Assembly: GCF_015555905.1 (NCBI RefSeq)
Contig: NZ_JADNLK010000005.1
Span: forward strand, 92,004-156,003
Length of the DNA stretch: 64,000 bases
Direction of reading: 5' to 3'
DNA from: Clostridium sp. D43t1_170807_H7
Lineage (GTDB): Bacteria > Bacillota > Clostridia > Clostridiales > Clostridiaceae
The notes beneath the pieces were generated by a model. That model made no database searches. It saw only the letters and a program-made list of their open reading frames with translations, and was not told where the DNA came from. Shown here piece after piece: positions 1 to 7,540 of this stretch; the stretch's first letter is position 1, and each line of letters opens with the position of its first letter. The translations under genes and the position numbers were made by a program.

Positions 1-1341
1 TCTAAAGATGGATTTATTAAGAGAATTCCAGTAAAAACTTATCAAAGATCAAATGCTAAAGCGGAAGATATAGAATATAGAGAAGGTGATGAATTAAAGT
101 TCTTATTTAAATCTAATACTACAGAAAACATTCTTTTATTTACTGATAAAGGAAATATGTATCAAGTTAAAGGTATAAATATTCCAGAAGGTAAGTGGAA
201 AGAAAAAGGAGAAAGAGTAGATTCAATAATTAAGACTTTAAATTTAGATGATGAAAGTATTGTAGAAGCATTCTCAGTTGGAATATTAGACGGAAGTAAA
301 AGTGTTCAATTTATAACTAATAGGGCTATAATAAAGAAGAGCACTTTAGATAAATTCCAAACTAGTTATAGTAAAATTCAAGCACTAAAATTAAAAGACA
401 ATGAATATGTATTAAACATAATTTTAATAGACAGTGAAGAAGAAAAACAATTCTTAGAAGTAAAAACTAAATTAGGATTAAAGTTTAGTTTAGAATTACC
501 TAAGATAGAAGATACACCAAGAAATATTTTAGGAACTCAATTATTTAATTTAATTGAAAGTGATGAAATTATAAGTATAAAATACGTAGATGAATTCAAG
601 TTTATGACATTTAGTGTTGGAGTAACTGCAAAAGGTACGTTAAAGGGATTTGCAAAAGCAAAGTCTAGTGATAGACTAAAGGTTAATACAGATTCTTTAA
701 GCACATTATTATTATTTACTGACAAAGGAAATATGTATAAAGTGCCATCATTCTTAATTTCTAATGTTGTTAAAGAAGAAATTGCCTTAGAAAATATAAT
801 TGATGGATATTCTAAAAAAGAAAAGATAATTGATATATATTCAGTAAAGAGTTTTAATGAAAAAAATATGGTTTACTTCTTTACTAAAAAGGGTATGATA
901 AAGAAGACTTCACTTAAAGAGTATGATATAAACTATTCTTTATGTCAGGCATATAAATTTAAATATGAGAATGATGAAGTAATTTCTGTATGTATAGAAG
1001 AGAATGATGGAGAAATAGTAATTGTAACTAAGAAGGGTATGGCAATTAGATTTTTAAGTGAAAGTGTAAATGCTATGGGAAGAATTGCTTCCGGGGTTAC
1101 TGGAATAAGCTTAAAAGAAGATGATGAAGCAATTTCAGGAAGTATACTTTCAGGAATAAATAATAAAGATGAAATAGCTATAGATGACAATAGAGATAAA
1201 GATATTACTTTAGTAACGAAGAATAAAGAAAAAAAATTAGTAAATATAAAGGACATTAGAATTCAAAACAGAGCTGGAAGAGGAACTAATGTTATGGTTA
1301 TTAATTTAGATGATGAAATAATAGAAGTTCAATATAGTTAG
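1..1341 (+). CDS. parC: DNA topoisomerase IV subunit A, C-terminal part (5' end outside window)
   Basis: The frame is open from base 1 to the stop at 1339-1341, giving 446 residues with no start in the window. It is the C-terminal beta-propeller of a GyrA/ParC protein, which wraps or guides DNA for the type IIA topoisomerase. The visible blade repeats have the form GxIKR..., LLFTDKGNMYxV and FTKKGMIKKT. The first residues align with blade 1 of GyrA, but at the GyrA-box position (QRRGGKG in gyrases) the sequence is QRSNAKA. Loss of this box is typical of ParC rather than GyrA, so topoisomerase IV is preferred. The last blade keeps a box-like NRAGRGTN. The N-terminal catalytic tyrosine domain and any parE partner lie upstream of the window. 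Confidence 0.8.
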   Translation, partial: SKDGFIKRIPVKTYQRSNAKAEDIEYREGDELKFLFKSNTTENILLFTDKGNMYQVKGINIPEGKWKEKGERVDSIIKTLNLDDESIVEAFSVGILDGSKSVQFITNRAIIKKSTLDKFQTSYSKIQALKLKDNEYVLNIILIDSEEEKQFLEVKTKLGLKFSLELPKIEDTPRNILGTQLFNLIESDEIISIKYVDEFKFMTFSVGVTAKGTLKGFAKAKSSDRLKVNTDSLSTLLLFTDKGNMYKVPSFLISNVVKEEIALENIIDGYSKKEKIIDIYSVKSFNEKNMVYFFTKKGMIKKTSLKEYDINYSLCQAYKFKYENDEVISVCIEENDGEIVIVTKKGMAIRFLSESVNAMGRIASGVTGISLKEDDEAISGSILSGINNKDEIAIDDNRDKDITLVTKNKEKKLVNIKDIRIQNRAGRGTNVMVINLDDEIIEVQYS

Positions 1342-1343
1342 AG

Positions 1344-1405
1344 AGTTTGAGTTAGTAATTAGTAGAGGAGTTTTATCTGTAATTCGTAATTATTAACTCT
1401 TAACT
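1344..1405. repeat. Intergenic imperfect inverted repeat
   Basis: The left arm at 1344-1361 (AGTTTGAGTTAGTAATTA) pairs with the right arm at 1387-1405, whose complement reads AGTTAAGAGTTAATAATTA. Between them lies GAGGAGTTTTATCTG. The element fills most of the gap between the topoisomerase gene and the DJ-1 gene. It resembles in style, but is not clearly homologous to, the two longer elements at 1978-2106 and 48405-48532. It may act as an RNA hairpin, but there is no T-tract, so a classical terminator is not supported. Confidence 0.5.
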
Positions 1406-1433
1406 ATAAATTAAATTTAAGGGGTGTATAAAA

Positions 1434-1973
1434 GTGAAGGTTGCAGTTTTATTAGCAGAAGGTTTTGAAACTATTGAAGCATTAACAACAGTTGATATTT
1501 TAAGAAGAGCAGGTGTTACTTGTAATACTATTGGAACAAAGAGTTTAGAAGTAACTACATCTCATTCAATAACAATAAAAGCTGATAAAGTTTTAAATGA
1601 AGAAGTTTATGATTATGATGCTGTTGTATTACCAGGTGGAATGCCAGGTGCAGTAAACTTAAGAGATGATGAAAAAGTTAATGAACTTGTAAAGAAATTT
1701 TATGATGAAGGTAAGATTGTAGCTGCTATATGTGCAGGCCCAATAACTTTTGGGAAGATTGGAATAGTTAATGGTAAAAATGCAACATGTTATCCTGGTT
1801 TTGAAGATCAATTAGTAGGATGCAATTATAAAGAAGAACTTGTAGTTGTTGATGGAAACATTATTACAGGAAGAGGACCAGCAGCTGCAATACCATTTGC
1901 ATTTGAAATATTAAATCATGTAGCACCAGAAAAGGTAGAGCAAATTAAAGAAGGAATGCTTTTTAATAGTTAG
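1434..1973 (+). CDS. DJ-1/PfpI (ThiJ) family protein
   Basis: This 179-residue protein has the single-domain length and motifs of the DJ-1/YajL branch of the class I glutamine amidotransferase-like fold. The conserved acid is E15 in GFETIEA. The nucleophile-elbow cysteine is C100 in AAICAGP, and the VVLPGGMPG loop lies around residues 64-72. Family members are linked to oxidative or glycation stress, and their biochemical activity is debated, so no specific reaction is assigned. The start is GTG at 1434, placed after AAGGGGTG at about 1421-1428. The gene lies between two inverted-repeat elements and is probably transcribed on its own. Confidence 0.88.
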   Translation: MKVAVLLAEGFETIEALTTVDILRRAGVTCNTIGTKSLEVTTSHSITIKADKVLNEEVYDYDAVVLPGGMPGAVNLRDDEKVNELVKKFYDEGKIVAAICAGPITFGKIGIVNGKNATCYPGFEDQLVGCNYKEELVVVDGNIITGRGPAAAIPFAFEILNHVAPEKVEQIKEGMLFNS

Positions 1974-1977
1974 AAGA

Positions 1978-2106
1978 GTATTAAGTGATAAGTTAAGGAG
2001 GAAACTCCCTATGGAGTTTATTCAATATAATTTTTAGTAAAGTCAGCGATAGCTGACTTTATTCATTAACTTGAAACTTTAAACTTGTCACTTATCACTA
2101 AATAAG
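1978..2106 (-). repeat. Dispersed intergenic element, copy A
   Basis: The ends are inverted repeats: TATTAAGTGATAAGTTA near 1979-1995 against ACTTATCACTAAATA at 2090-2104. Inside is a perfect hairpin at 2039-2060 (AAAGTCAGC, loop GATA, GCTGACTTT). Read on the minus strand, the unit aligns with 48405-48532 on the plus strand. Shared blocks, in order, are GTGACAAGTTT, TAATGAATAAA, TCAGCT, AAACTCCA and the terminal CACTTATCACT. The size of about 130 bp, the terminal inverted repeats and the lack of coding capacity resemble a MITE or a BIME-like RNA element. No target duplication was established. Confidence 0.65.
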
Positions 2107-2118
2107 CGGGGTGGTTTT

Positions 2119-3885
2119 TTGGAAAAATGGATGGTTAGAAATGTTAAATTTAATACAGTGAAATTAGCGCAGGATTTAGGTGTTAGTGAAGTAGTAGCAA
2201 AACTATTAGTTAATAGAGGAATATATAATTTAGATATTGCAAAGGAATTCTTAAATTCATCAATTAATAATTTATATAATGGATTAGATATGCTAGGTAT
2301 GAGCGGTGCAGTTGAATTAATGAAAAATAGTATTTTAAATGGTGAAAAAATACTAATAGTAGGAGATTATGACGTTGATGGTGTAATAAGTACTTATATA
2401 TTGTATACCGCTATAAAAAGGTGTGGTGGAGATGTTAACTTTCATATTCCAGATAGAATTAAAGAAGGGTATGGGATAAATGAAAGTATAATAAGAAAAG
2501 CTAGTGAGGATAAAGTTGACATAATAATAACATGTGATAACGGAATAGCAGCTATAGATCAAGTTAAGTTAGCAAAAGAGCTAGGGATAAAGGTGATTAT
2601 TACTGATCATCATGATGTACCTTTTATTGAAGAAAATGAAGAAAGAAAATATGTAGTTCCAGATGCTGATTTCGTAATAAATCCTAAGCAAGAAAATTGT
2701 AATTATAAATTTGATAAGATTTGTGGTGCTGGAGTAGCCTATAAATTTATAGAGTGCCTTTATAAAGAGTTTAATATTGATAAGGAAGAACTTTATGATT
2801 TGCTACAATATGTAGCCATAGCTACTGTATGTGATGTTGTTGATTTAATTTCTGAAAATAGAATAATAGTTAAAGAAGGATTAAAGAGGATAAATAACAC
2901 TAGTAATATAGGGCTTAGAGCTTTATTTAAAGAAACTGGTTTAGAAGATAAAGAAATAACTGTTTATTCTTTAGGGTTTGTTATAGGACCAAGTATAAAT
3001 GCATCTGGTAGGCTTGAGCAAGCAGAATGGGCATTGAAAATGCTTTTAAGTGATAATGAAATAGAAGCTAAAGAGTTAGCAGAAAAGCTTAATGATTTAA
3101 ATAAAGAAAGACAAGAGTTAACTAAAGAAGGTTTAGAAGAAGCTATTGAAATAATAGAAAAAAATAATATGACTAAAGATAAAGTATTGGTTGTATATTT
3201 AGAAGATGTTCATGAAAGTATTGCAGGGATAATTGCGGGTAGAGTAAGAGAAAAATATAATCTTCCTACAATTATTTTAACAAAAGCACATGATGGAGCT
3301 AAAGGTTCAGGAAGATCTATTGAAGAATATAATATGTTTGAAGAATTACTTAAGTGCAAAGACTTATTAGGTAAGTTTGGCGGTCATCCAATGGCAGCAG
3401 GAATGTCTATACCAAATGAGAACATAGATGAATTTAGAAATAGATTAAATAATGTTACAACGTTAACTGATGAGGATATAATTCCTAAGGTTTCAATTGA
3501 TATGGGGTTATCATTAAGTCAAATAAATTATGAACTAATAGATCAAATATCATTATTAGAACCTTATGGAAAAGCAAATCCTAAGCCTACTTTTGGAATG
3601 AAAAAGTTAAAGGTAGTTGAAGCAAGAATATTAGGTAAAAATAGAAATGTTCTTAAATTAAAATTAACAGATGGTAGATTATATATAGAAGGAATATATT
3701 TTGGTGATATAGAAGGATTTGAGGAGAGTATAAAGTTAGAATTAGGTGAAGATGAGTATAATAAAGTATTTAGTGGTGCATCTAATAATCTTTATTTAGA
3801 TATAATTTGTATGCCAGATATTAATGAGTTTAATGGAAATAAAAAGGTTCAGTTAGTTATAAGTAATTATAGAATTTCAAAATAA
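2119..3885 (+). CDS. recJ: Single-stranded-DNA-specific exonuclease RecJ
   Basis: RecJ is the 5'-3' single-strand exonuclease of RecF-type recombination, mismatch repair and base-excision repair. At 588 residues it has the usual bacterial length. DHH-family motifs are in order: GDYDVDG at about 82-88, CDNGIAA near 139-145, TDHHDVP around 162-168, the DHHA1 motif GGHPMAAG near 421-428, and then a C-terminal OB-like domain. The start is TTG at 2119, preceded by GGGGTGG at 2108-2114; no ATG closer to that ribosome binding site fits. Repeat copy A lies immediately upstream. Confidence 0.95.
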   Translation: MEKWMVRNVKFNTVKLAQDLGVSEVVAKLLVNRGIYNLDIAKEFLNSSINNLYNGLDMLGMSGAVELMKNSILNGEKILIVGDYDVDGVISTYILYTAIKRCGGDVNFHIPDRIKEGYGINESIIRKASEDKVDIIITCDNGIAAIDQVKLAKELGIKVIITDHHDVPFIEENEERKYVVPDADFVINPKQENCNYKFDKICGAGVAYKFIECLYKEFNIDKEELYDLLQYVAIATVCDVVDLISENRIIVKEGLKRINNTSNIGLRALFKETGLEDKEITVYSLGFVIGPSINASGRLEQAEWALKMLLSDNEIEAKELAEKLNDLNKERQELTKEGLEEAIEIIEKNNMTKDKVLVVYLEDVHESIAGIIAGRVREKYNLPTIILTKAHDGAKGSGRSIEEYNMFEELLKCKDLLGKFGGHPMAAGMSIPNENIDEFRNRLNNVTTLTDEDIIPKVSIDMGLSLSQINYELIDQISLLEPYGKANPKPTFGMKKLKVVEARILGKNRNVLKLKLTDGRLYIEGIYFGDIEGFEESIKLELGEDEYNKVFSGASNNLYLDIICMPDINEFNGNKKVQLVISNYRISK

Positions 3886-3939
3886 TTTCTTTTTAGTAGA
3901 GGGAGGCAGAGATGTTTCCTTTTATATTAGTTAAAAAAA

Positions 3940-4011
3940 TTAACCTCTTAGGATAAAAAATTGACCTCTTACTTAAAGTCCGTTTACATGAAAAAATAGT
4001 TAGAATATAAT
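3940..4011 (+). promoter_or_regulatory. Promoter with 21-bp-period direct repeat upstream of the LytTR gene
   Basis: TTAACCTCTTA at 3940-3950 and TTGACCTCTTA at 3961-3971 are an 11-bp direct repeat with one mismatch, spaced exactly 21 bp start to start. Eleven bases downstream is a strong sigma-A-like promoter: TTTACA at 3983-3988, a 17-bp spacer, and TATAAT at 4006-4011. LytTR-family regulators (AgrA, ComE, PlnC types) usually bind paired direct repeats about two helical turns apart, just upstream of -35. Autoregulation by the downstream gene is therefore inferred. The repeat itself does not closely match the AgrA consensus. Confidence 0.65.
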
Positions 4012-4029
4012 TTTGGTATGGAGGACAGA

Positions 4030-4491
4030 GTGAAGATGAAAATACGAATAGAGTTAGAGAATGAAATAGAGGAAAATGAAGTTATTATTAAATGTAGTGA
4101 ATTAAGTGAAGAAATAACAAAAATTCAAAGGGTAATTTCGGAGTTAATAGCGGAGAAAAAAGAAATGATATTTTATAAAGATAATACAGAATATTATATA
4201 TGTATAGATGATGTATTATTTTTTGAAACAGAAGAAAGTTTAATTTATGCACATACATTAAATGAAGTGTATCAGGTTAAGTATAGGCTTTATGAATTAG
4301 AAGAGATTTTACCAAGGAGTTTTGTTAGAGTATCTAAATCTACAATTTTAAATATTAATCATATTTATTCAATAACTCGTAATATAACATCTTCCAGTTT
4401 AGTAGAGTTTAAAAACACACATAAGAAGGTATATGTATCTAGATCCTATTATAAGGTTTTAAAATTAAAATTATCAGAAAAGAGGCGATAA
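4030..4491 (+). CDS. LytTR-family DNA-binding regulator, stand-alone
   Basis: This protein of about 153 residues lacks a receiver domain. Its N-terminal third is charged and helical, and residues about 50-150 form a LytTR domain (YYICIDDVLFFETEESLIYAHT, then ILPRSFVRVSKSTILNINHI). The family includes small regulators paired with a membrane protein gene, as here. The ATG at 4018 overlaps the GGAGG at 4020-4024 and sits at the predicted transcription start, so it is unlikely. GTG 4030 (5-base spacing) or ATG 4036 (11-base spacing) are the realistic starts. The next gene begins two bases after the stop, so the pair is co-transcribed. Confidence 0.85.
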   Translation: MKMKIRIELENEIEENEVIIKCSELSEEITKIQRVISELIAEKKEMIFYKDNTEYYICIDDVLFFETEESLIYAHTLNEVYQVKYRLYELEEILPRSFVRVSKSTILNINHIYSITRNITSSSLVEFKNTHKKVYVSRSYYKVLKLKLSEKRR

Positions 4492-4492
4492 T

Positions 4493-5191
4493 ATGAAAAA
4501 AAGAAATATATTTTGGGGTATATTATTTGTTTTAGGTGCAATTGGTTTAATAGTAGGAAAGATGGGATTTTTATCTGGTGTTAATCCATTTAGTTTAGGT
4601 TTTTCAGTAATTTTATGTGTAATTATTATAAATAGTTTATTTAGATTAAATTATGCAGGAATATTATTTCCAATAGCTTTTCTTTGTATAATATATGATA
4701 AACAGCTTGGAATAACTTCACTTACTCCATGGACAGTTTTAATTGCAGCTCTTTTTGGAAGTATTGGTCTATCAATGATTTTTCCTAAGAAAACTAAATT
4801 TTATGAAAAAAAGTCATATTGGAGGGTTGAAGAAGGTGAAAATATAAATATTGAAGATGAAGCTAATATAAAAATTTCTTCAGCTTTTTCAGGGGGGACA
4901 AAATATATAAATACTGATAAATTTGTAAGTGCTGATATTAGTTGCAAGTATTCAGGTCTTGAGATATATTTTGATAATGCAATAATGGCAGAAGATACAG
5001 CGCTTCTTAGATTAGATGTATCTTTTTCTGGATTAGAAATATATATTCCAAGGAGTTGGAATGTTGAAAATAGAACTAATGTGTTTTTAGGTGGAATTGA
5101 AAATAAAAAGTATGGGGATAAGGTATATACTAATACTTTAATATTAACTGGAGATGTTAGACTTTCAGGAGTAGAGATACATTATATATAG
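4493..5191 (+). CDS. Membrane protein with LiaF-like C-terminal domain
   Basis: The 232 residues start with about four hydrophobic segments (near 7-25, 32-48, 52-68 and 78-95). A soluble C-terminal half follows, with repeated beta motifs (FSGGTKYI, YSGLEIYFDNA, FSGLEIYIPRSW, LSGVEIHYI), typical of the LiaF/DUF2154 cell-envelope stress domain. In the Lia system LiaF restrains a sensor kinase. Here the partner is a LytTR regulator only two bases upstream, so an envelope-responsive regulator pair is inferred. The gene ends before a strong bidirectional terminator. Confidence 0.82.
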   Translation: MKKRNIFWGILFVLGAIGLIVGKMGFLSGVNPFSLGFSVILCVIIINSLFRLNYAGILFPIAFLCIIYDKQLGITSLTPWTVLIAALFGSIGLSMIFPKKTKFYEKKSYWRVEEGENINIEDEANIKISSAFSGGTKYINTDKFVSADISCKYSGLEIYFDNAIMAEDTALLRLDVSFSGLEIYIPRSWNVENRTNVFLGGIENKKYGDKVYTNTLILTGDVRLSGVEIHYI

Positions 5192-5201
5192 TTTATAAAA
5201 T

Positions 5202-5235
5202 AAATAATAGGATGCTTATAAGCATCCTATTATTT
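5202..5235. terminator. Bidirectional stem-loop terminator
   Basis: A perfect 15-bp stem (AAATAATAGGATGCT with AGCATCCTATTATTT) around a TATA loop lies between the converging LiaF-like gene and the spore protein gene. AT-rich flanks on both sides allow termination in both directions. Confidence 0.85.
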
Positions 5236-5255
5236 ATTTTATTATTTATTGTTTA

Positions 5256-5438
5256 TTATTTTAATCCGTTTTCGTATTGTTCAACCATACGTTTAACCAT
5301 TTCTCCACCAACGCTACCGCATTGTTTAGAAGTTAAGTCACCGTTGTAATCTGTGAAAGGAACTCCCATTTCACTAGAAACTTGGTTCTTGAATTTAGCT
5401 AATTTATCTTTAGCATCTGGTACTAAGTTTTGTGCCAT
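5256..5438 (-). CDS. Alpha/beta-type small acid-soluble spore protein
   Basis: This 60-residue protein has the hallmark blocks of alpha/beta SASPs: LVPDAKDKLAKFKNQVSSE, then MGVPF..YNGDLTSKQCGSVGG and a C-terminal MVKRMVEQYE helix. These proteins coat spore DNA into an A-like form, protect it from UV and heat, and are degraded at germination by the Gpr protease. The likely cleavage zone is the FKNQVSSEMG segment. The ribosome binding site AAGGAGGTG lies just upstream of ATG 5438. Forespore sigma-G control is expected from the family; no confident sigma-G promoter could be read. Confidence 0.96.
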   Translation of the reverse strand: MAQNLVPDAKDKLAKFKNQVSSEMGVPFTDYNGDLTSKQCGSVGGEMVKRMVEQYENGLK

Positions 5439-5738
5439 TTAAATTCACCTCCTTATATCTTTATGTTAATAGCTTATCCAATTAGATAGTTTGTATTATA
5501 TTTAATTAGAGGAAAAGGTGGAAAAATACTGGGTTAGTGGTAGAATATATAGGGATGGTTAACTATTTACAGCTTAAATTTGGTAAATATCTAATAGACC
5601 TTAGAATTAAGAGTTGAAATTTGGTTAAAATCTTAATAAAAGTCTTCAAGGCAAATATTAAAAATTTGTGTAAAACTATATTATTTTAATAAATACAATT
5701 AATAATATAGATACATTAATAATCAATGAGGTGTTTTA
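5439..5738. other. Divergent intergenic region between SASP and murG
   Basis: These 300 bases hold the SASP ribosome binding site (minus strand, about 5448-5455) and the murG leader. An AT-rich stretch near 5680-5720 probably contains the murG promoter. No convincing extra gene, riboswitch or palindromic operator was seen. Confidence 0.4.
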
Positions 5739-6818
5739 ATGAGTAAGTATAAGATTATAATGACTGGTGGGGGAACAGCAGGGCATGTAACTCCAAATTT
5801 AGCTTTAGTTCCAAAGTTAAAGGAGAAAGACTTTGAAATAAAGTATATAGGGAGTTATGAGGGAATTGAAAAAGAAATTATAGGTGATGCAGGTATACCT
5901 TATTATTCAATTTCATCAGGAAAATTAAGAAGATATTTTGATATGAAAAATTTTTCTGACCCATTTAAGGTTATGAAGGGGGTTCTTCAAGCAAGTAAAA
6001 TTTTATCAAAAGAAAAACCAGATGTTATTTTCTCAAAGGGTGGATTTGTTGCTGTACCAGTAGTTATAGCTGCATCAATGAAAAAGATACCGGTAGTATC
6101 TCATGAGTCAGATTTAACACCAGGACTTGCAAATAAATTATCTGCTCCATTTTGTGATAAATTATGTGTAACTTTTAGAGAAAGTTTAAATTATATAAAA
6201 GATGGTAAAGGTGAATTAACAGGTACTCCAATAAGGGAAGAGATATTAAAAGGAAGTAGAATAAGAGGAAAAGAAATTTGCAACTTTAAGCAGGATAAAG
6301 AGGTAATTCTAGTTATAGGTGGTAGTTTAGGTGCAAAGAATATAAATGATGAGGTTAGATATCATATTAATGAAATATTAAAGAACTTTAACGTGATTCA
6401 CATATGTGGAAAAGGAAATTTAGATAAAGCATTAGAAGGACTAGAGGGATATAAACAATTTGAATATGTTAAGGAAGATTTACCACATTTACTTAAATAT
6501 GCTGACTTTATAATTTCTAGGGCTGGAGCAAATGTAATATTTGAATTATTAGCGTTAAAAAAACCAACACTATTAATACCGTTATCTAAGAAAAGTAGTA
6601 GAGGAGATCAAATATTAAATGCTAATTCTTTTGCAAAAGAAGGATATTCATTAGTTTTAGATGAAGATGAAATGATAGAAAAGCATAATTTGATGGAAAA
6701 ACTTTCAGAATTACAATTAAGAAAAAATGACTTTGTAAAAAATATGAGTAATAGCCAAATGAAGAATGGTGTTGATGCAATCATAAATGTAATTATGAAT
6801 AGTATCAAGAAAAAATAA
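5739..6818 (+). CDS. murG: UDP-GlcNAc--lipid I GlcNAc transferase MurG
   Basis: MurG adds GlcNAc to undecaprenyl-PP-MurNAc-pentapeptide (lipid I) on the inner membrane face, giving lipid II for peptidoglycan. The 359 residues have the normal length. The N-terminal glycine-rich loop [12 protein letters not shown] is at residues 9-20, [10 protein letters not shown] follows around 100, and the C-terminal nucleotide-sugar domain contains VIGGSLGA and [23 protein letters not shown]. The start is ATG 5739 after GAGGTG. It stands alone here rather than in a division/cell-wall cluster, as in many clostridia. Confidence 0.96.
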   Translation: MSKYKIIMTGGGTAGHVTPNLALVPKLKEKDFEIKYIGSYEGIEKEIIGDAGIPYYSISSGKLRRYFDMKNFSDPFKVMKGVLQASKILSKEKPDVIFSKGGFVAVPVVIAASMKKIPVVSHESDLTPGLANKLSAPFCDKLCVTFRESLNYIKDGKGELTGTPIREEILKGSRIRGKEICNFKQDKEVILVIGGSLGAKNINDEVRYHINEILKNFNVIHICGKGNLDKALEGLEGYKQFEYVKEDLPHLLKYADFIISRAGANVIFELLALKKPTLLIPLSKKSSRGDQILNANSFAKEGYSLVLDEDEMIEKHNLMEKLSELQLRKNDFVKNMSNSQMKNGVDAIINVIMNSIKKK

Positions 6819-6958
6819 TTCAGCATATAAAAGTATTCATTAAAAATAAATTTTAAAATATAGATGTAAATAACTTGAAAAAAAATTCTAGTGTTATATA
6901 ATGAAATTGATGGAAAATCTAACATAATAGACCAAACGAAAGTAGAAGAGGTGCTAAA

Positions 6959-7390
6959 ATGAAAAAAGTTTCAATAATATATTGGAGTAATGGTGGAAAT
7001 GTCGAAATTATAGCAAATGCTATATGTGAAGGAGCTAGTATAGGAGATGTAGAAGTTGAAACGAAGCATGTGGCAGATGCATCTACTGAAGATGTTTTAG
7101 AAGCAGATGCAGTAGCTTTTGGAAGCCCAGCAATGATAAACGATGATATAGAAGAAATAGATATGAAACCTTTTATTAATAGTTTAAAGGAATTAGAGAT
7201 TAGAAATAAACCTTTAGTACTATTTGGATCATGCGGATGGCGTCACACCAAGTTTATTGATAAATGGGAAAATTATATGGAAGACTATGGATTTAATGTT
7301 TTAGGAAAATTAACAGTTAGAGATTCTGTAGAAAAGGATGATCTAATAAAAGCTAAAGAGTTAGGAAAATTATTGACTTTAGACATATAG
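6959..7390 (+). CDS. Flavodoxin
   Basis: This 143-residue flavodoxin is a small FMN electron carrier. The FMN-phosphate loop is at residues 10-16 (SNGGNVE, a variant of the usual SGTGNTE). The isoalloxazine-contact regions are FGSPAM near 59-64 and LFGSCGWRHTKF near 94-105. It sits 150 bases upstream of pyruvate:ferredoxin oxidoreductase on the same strand, with its own ribosome binding site (AGAGGTG). That fits a role as an alternative electron acceptor for PFOR, for example under iron limitation; this partnership is inferred from location. Confidence 0.92.
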   Translation: MKKVSIIYWSNGGNVEIIANAICEGASIGDVEVETKHVADASTEDVLEADAVAFGSPAMINDDIEEIDMKPFINSLKELEIRNKPLVLFGSCGWRHTKFIDKWENYMEDYGFNVLGKLTVRDSVEKDDLIKAKELGKLLTLDI

Positions 7391-7540
7391 TTTAAAGTTA
7401 GATCATATCTACTAAATAAAAAAATATAAAGTTTATGTAAGCAACAGTGGTATATTATTGAAATTAAATATAGTTTATTTCGATATATACCATATTCTTT
7501 ATATGCTTAAATTAAAAAAAAGGGAAGCGAGGTAGAGAAG

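Noticed and set aside
4018..4029. ATG 4018 as start of the LytTR protein
   Set aside because: It overlaps the GGAGG that serves the downstream start and coincides with the predicted transcription start.
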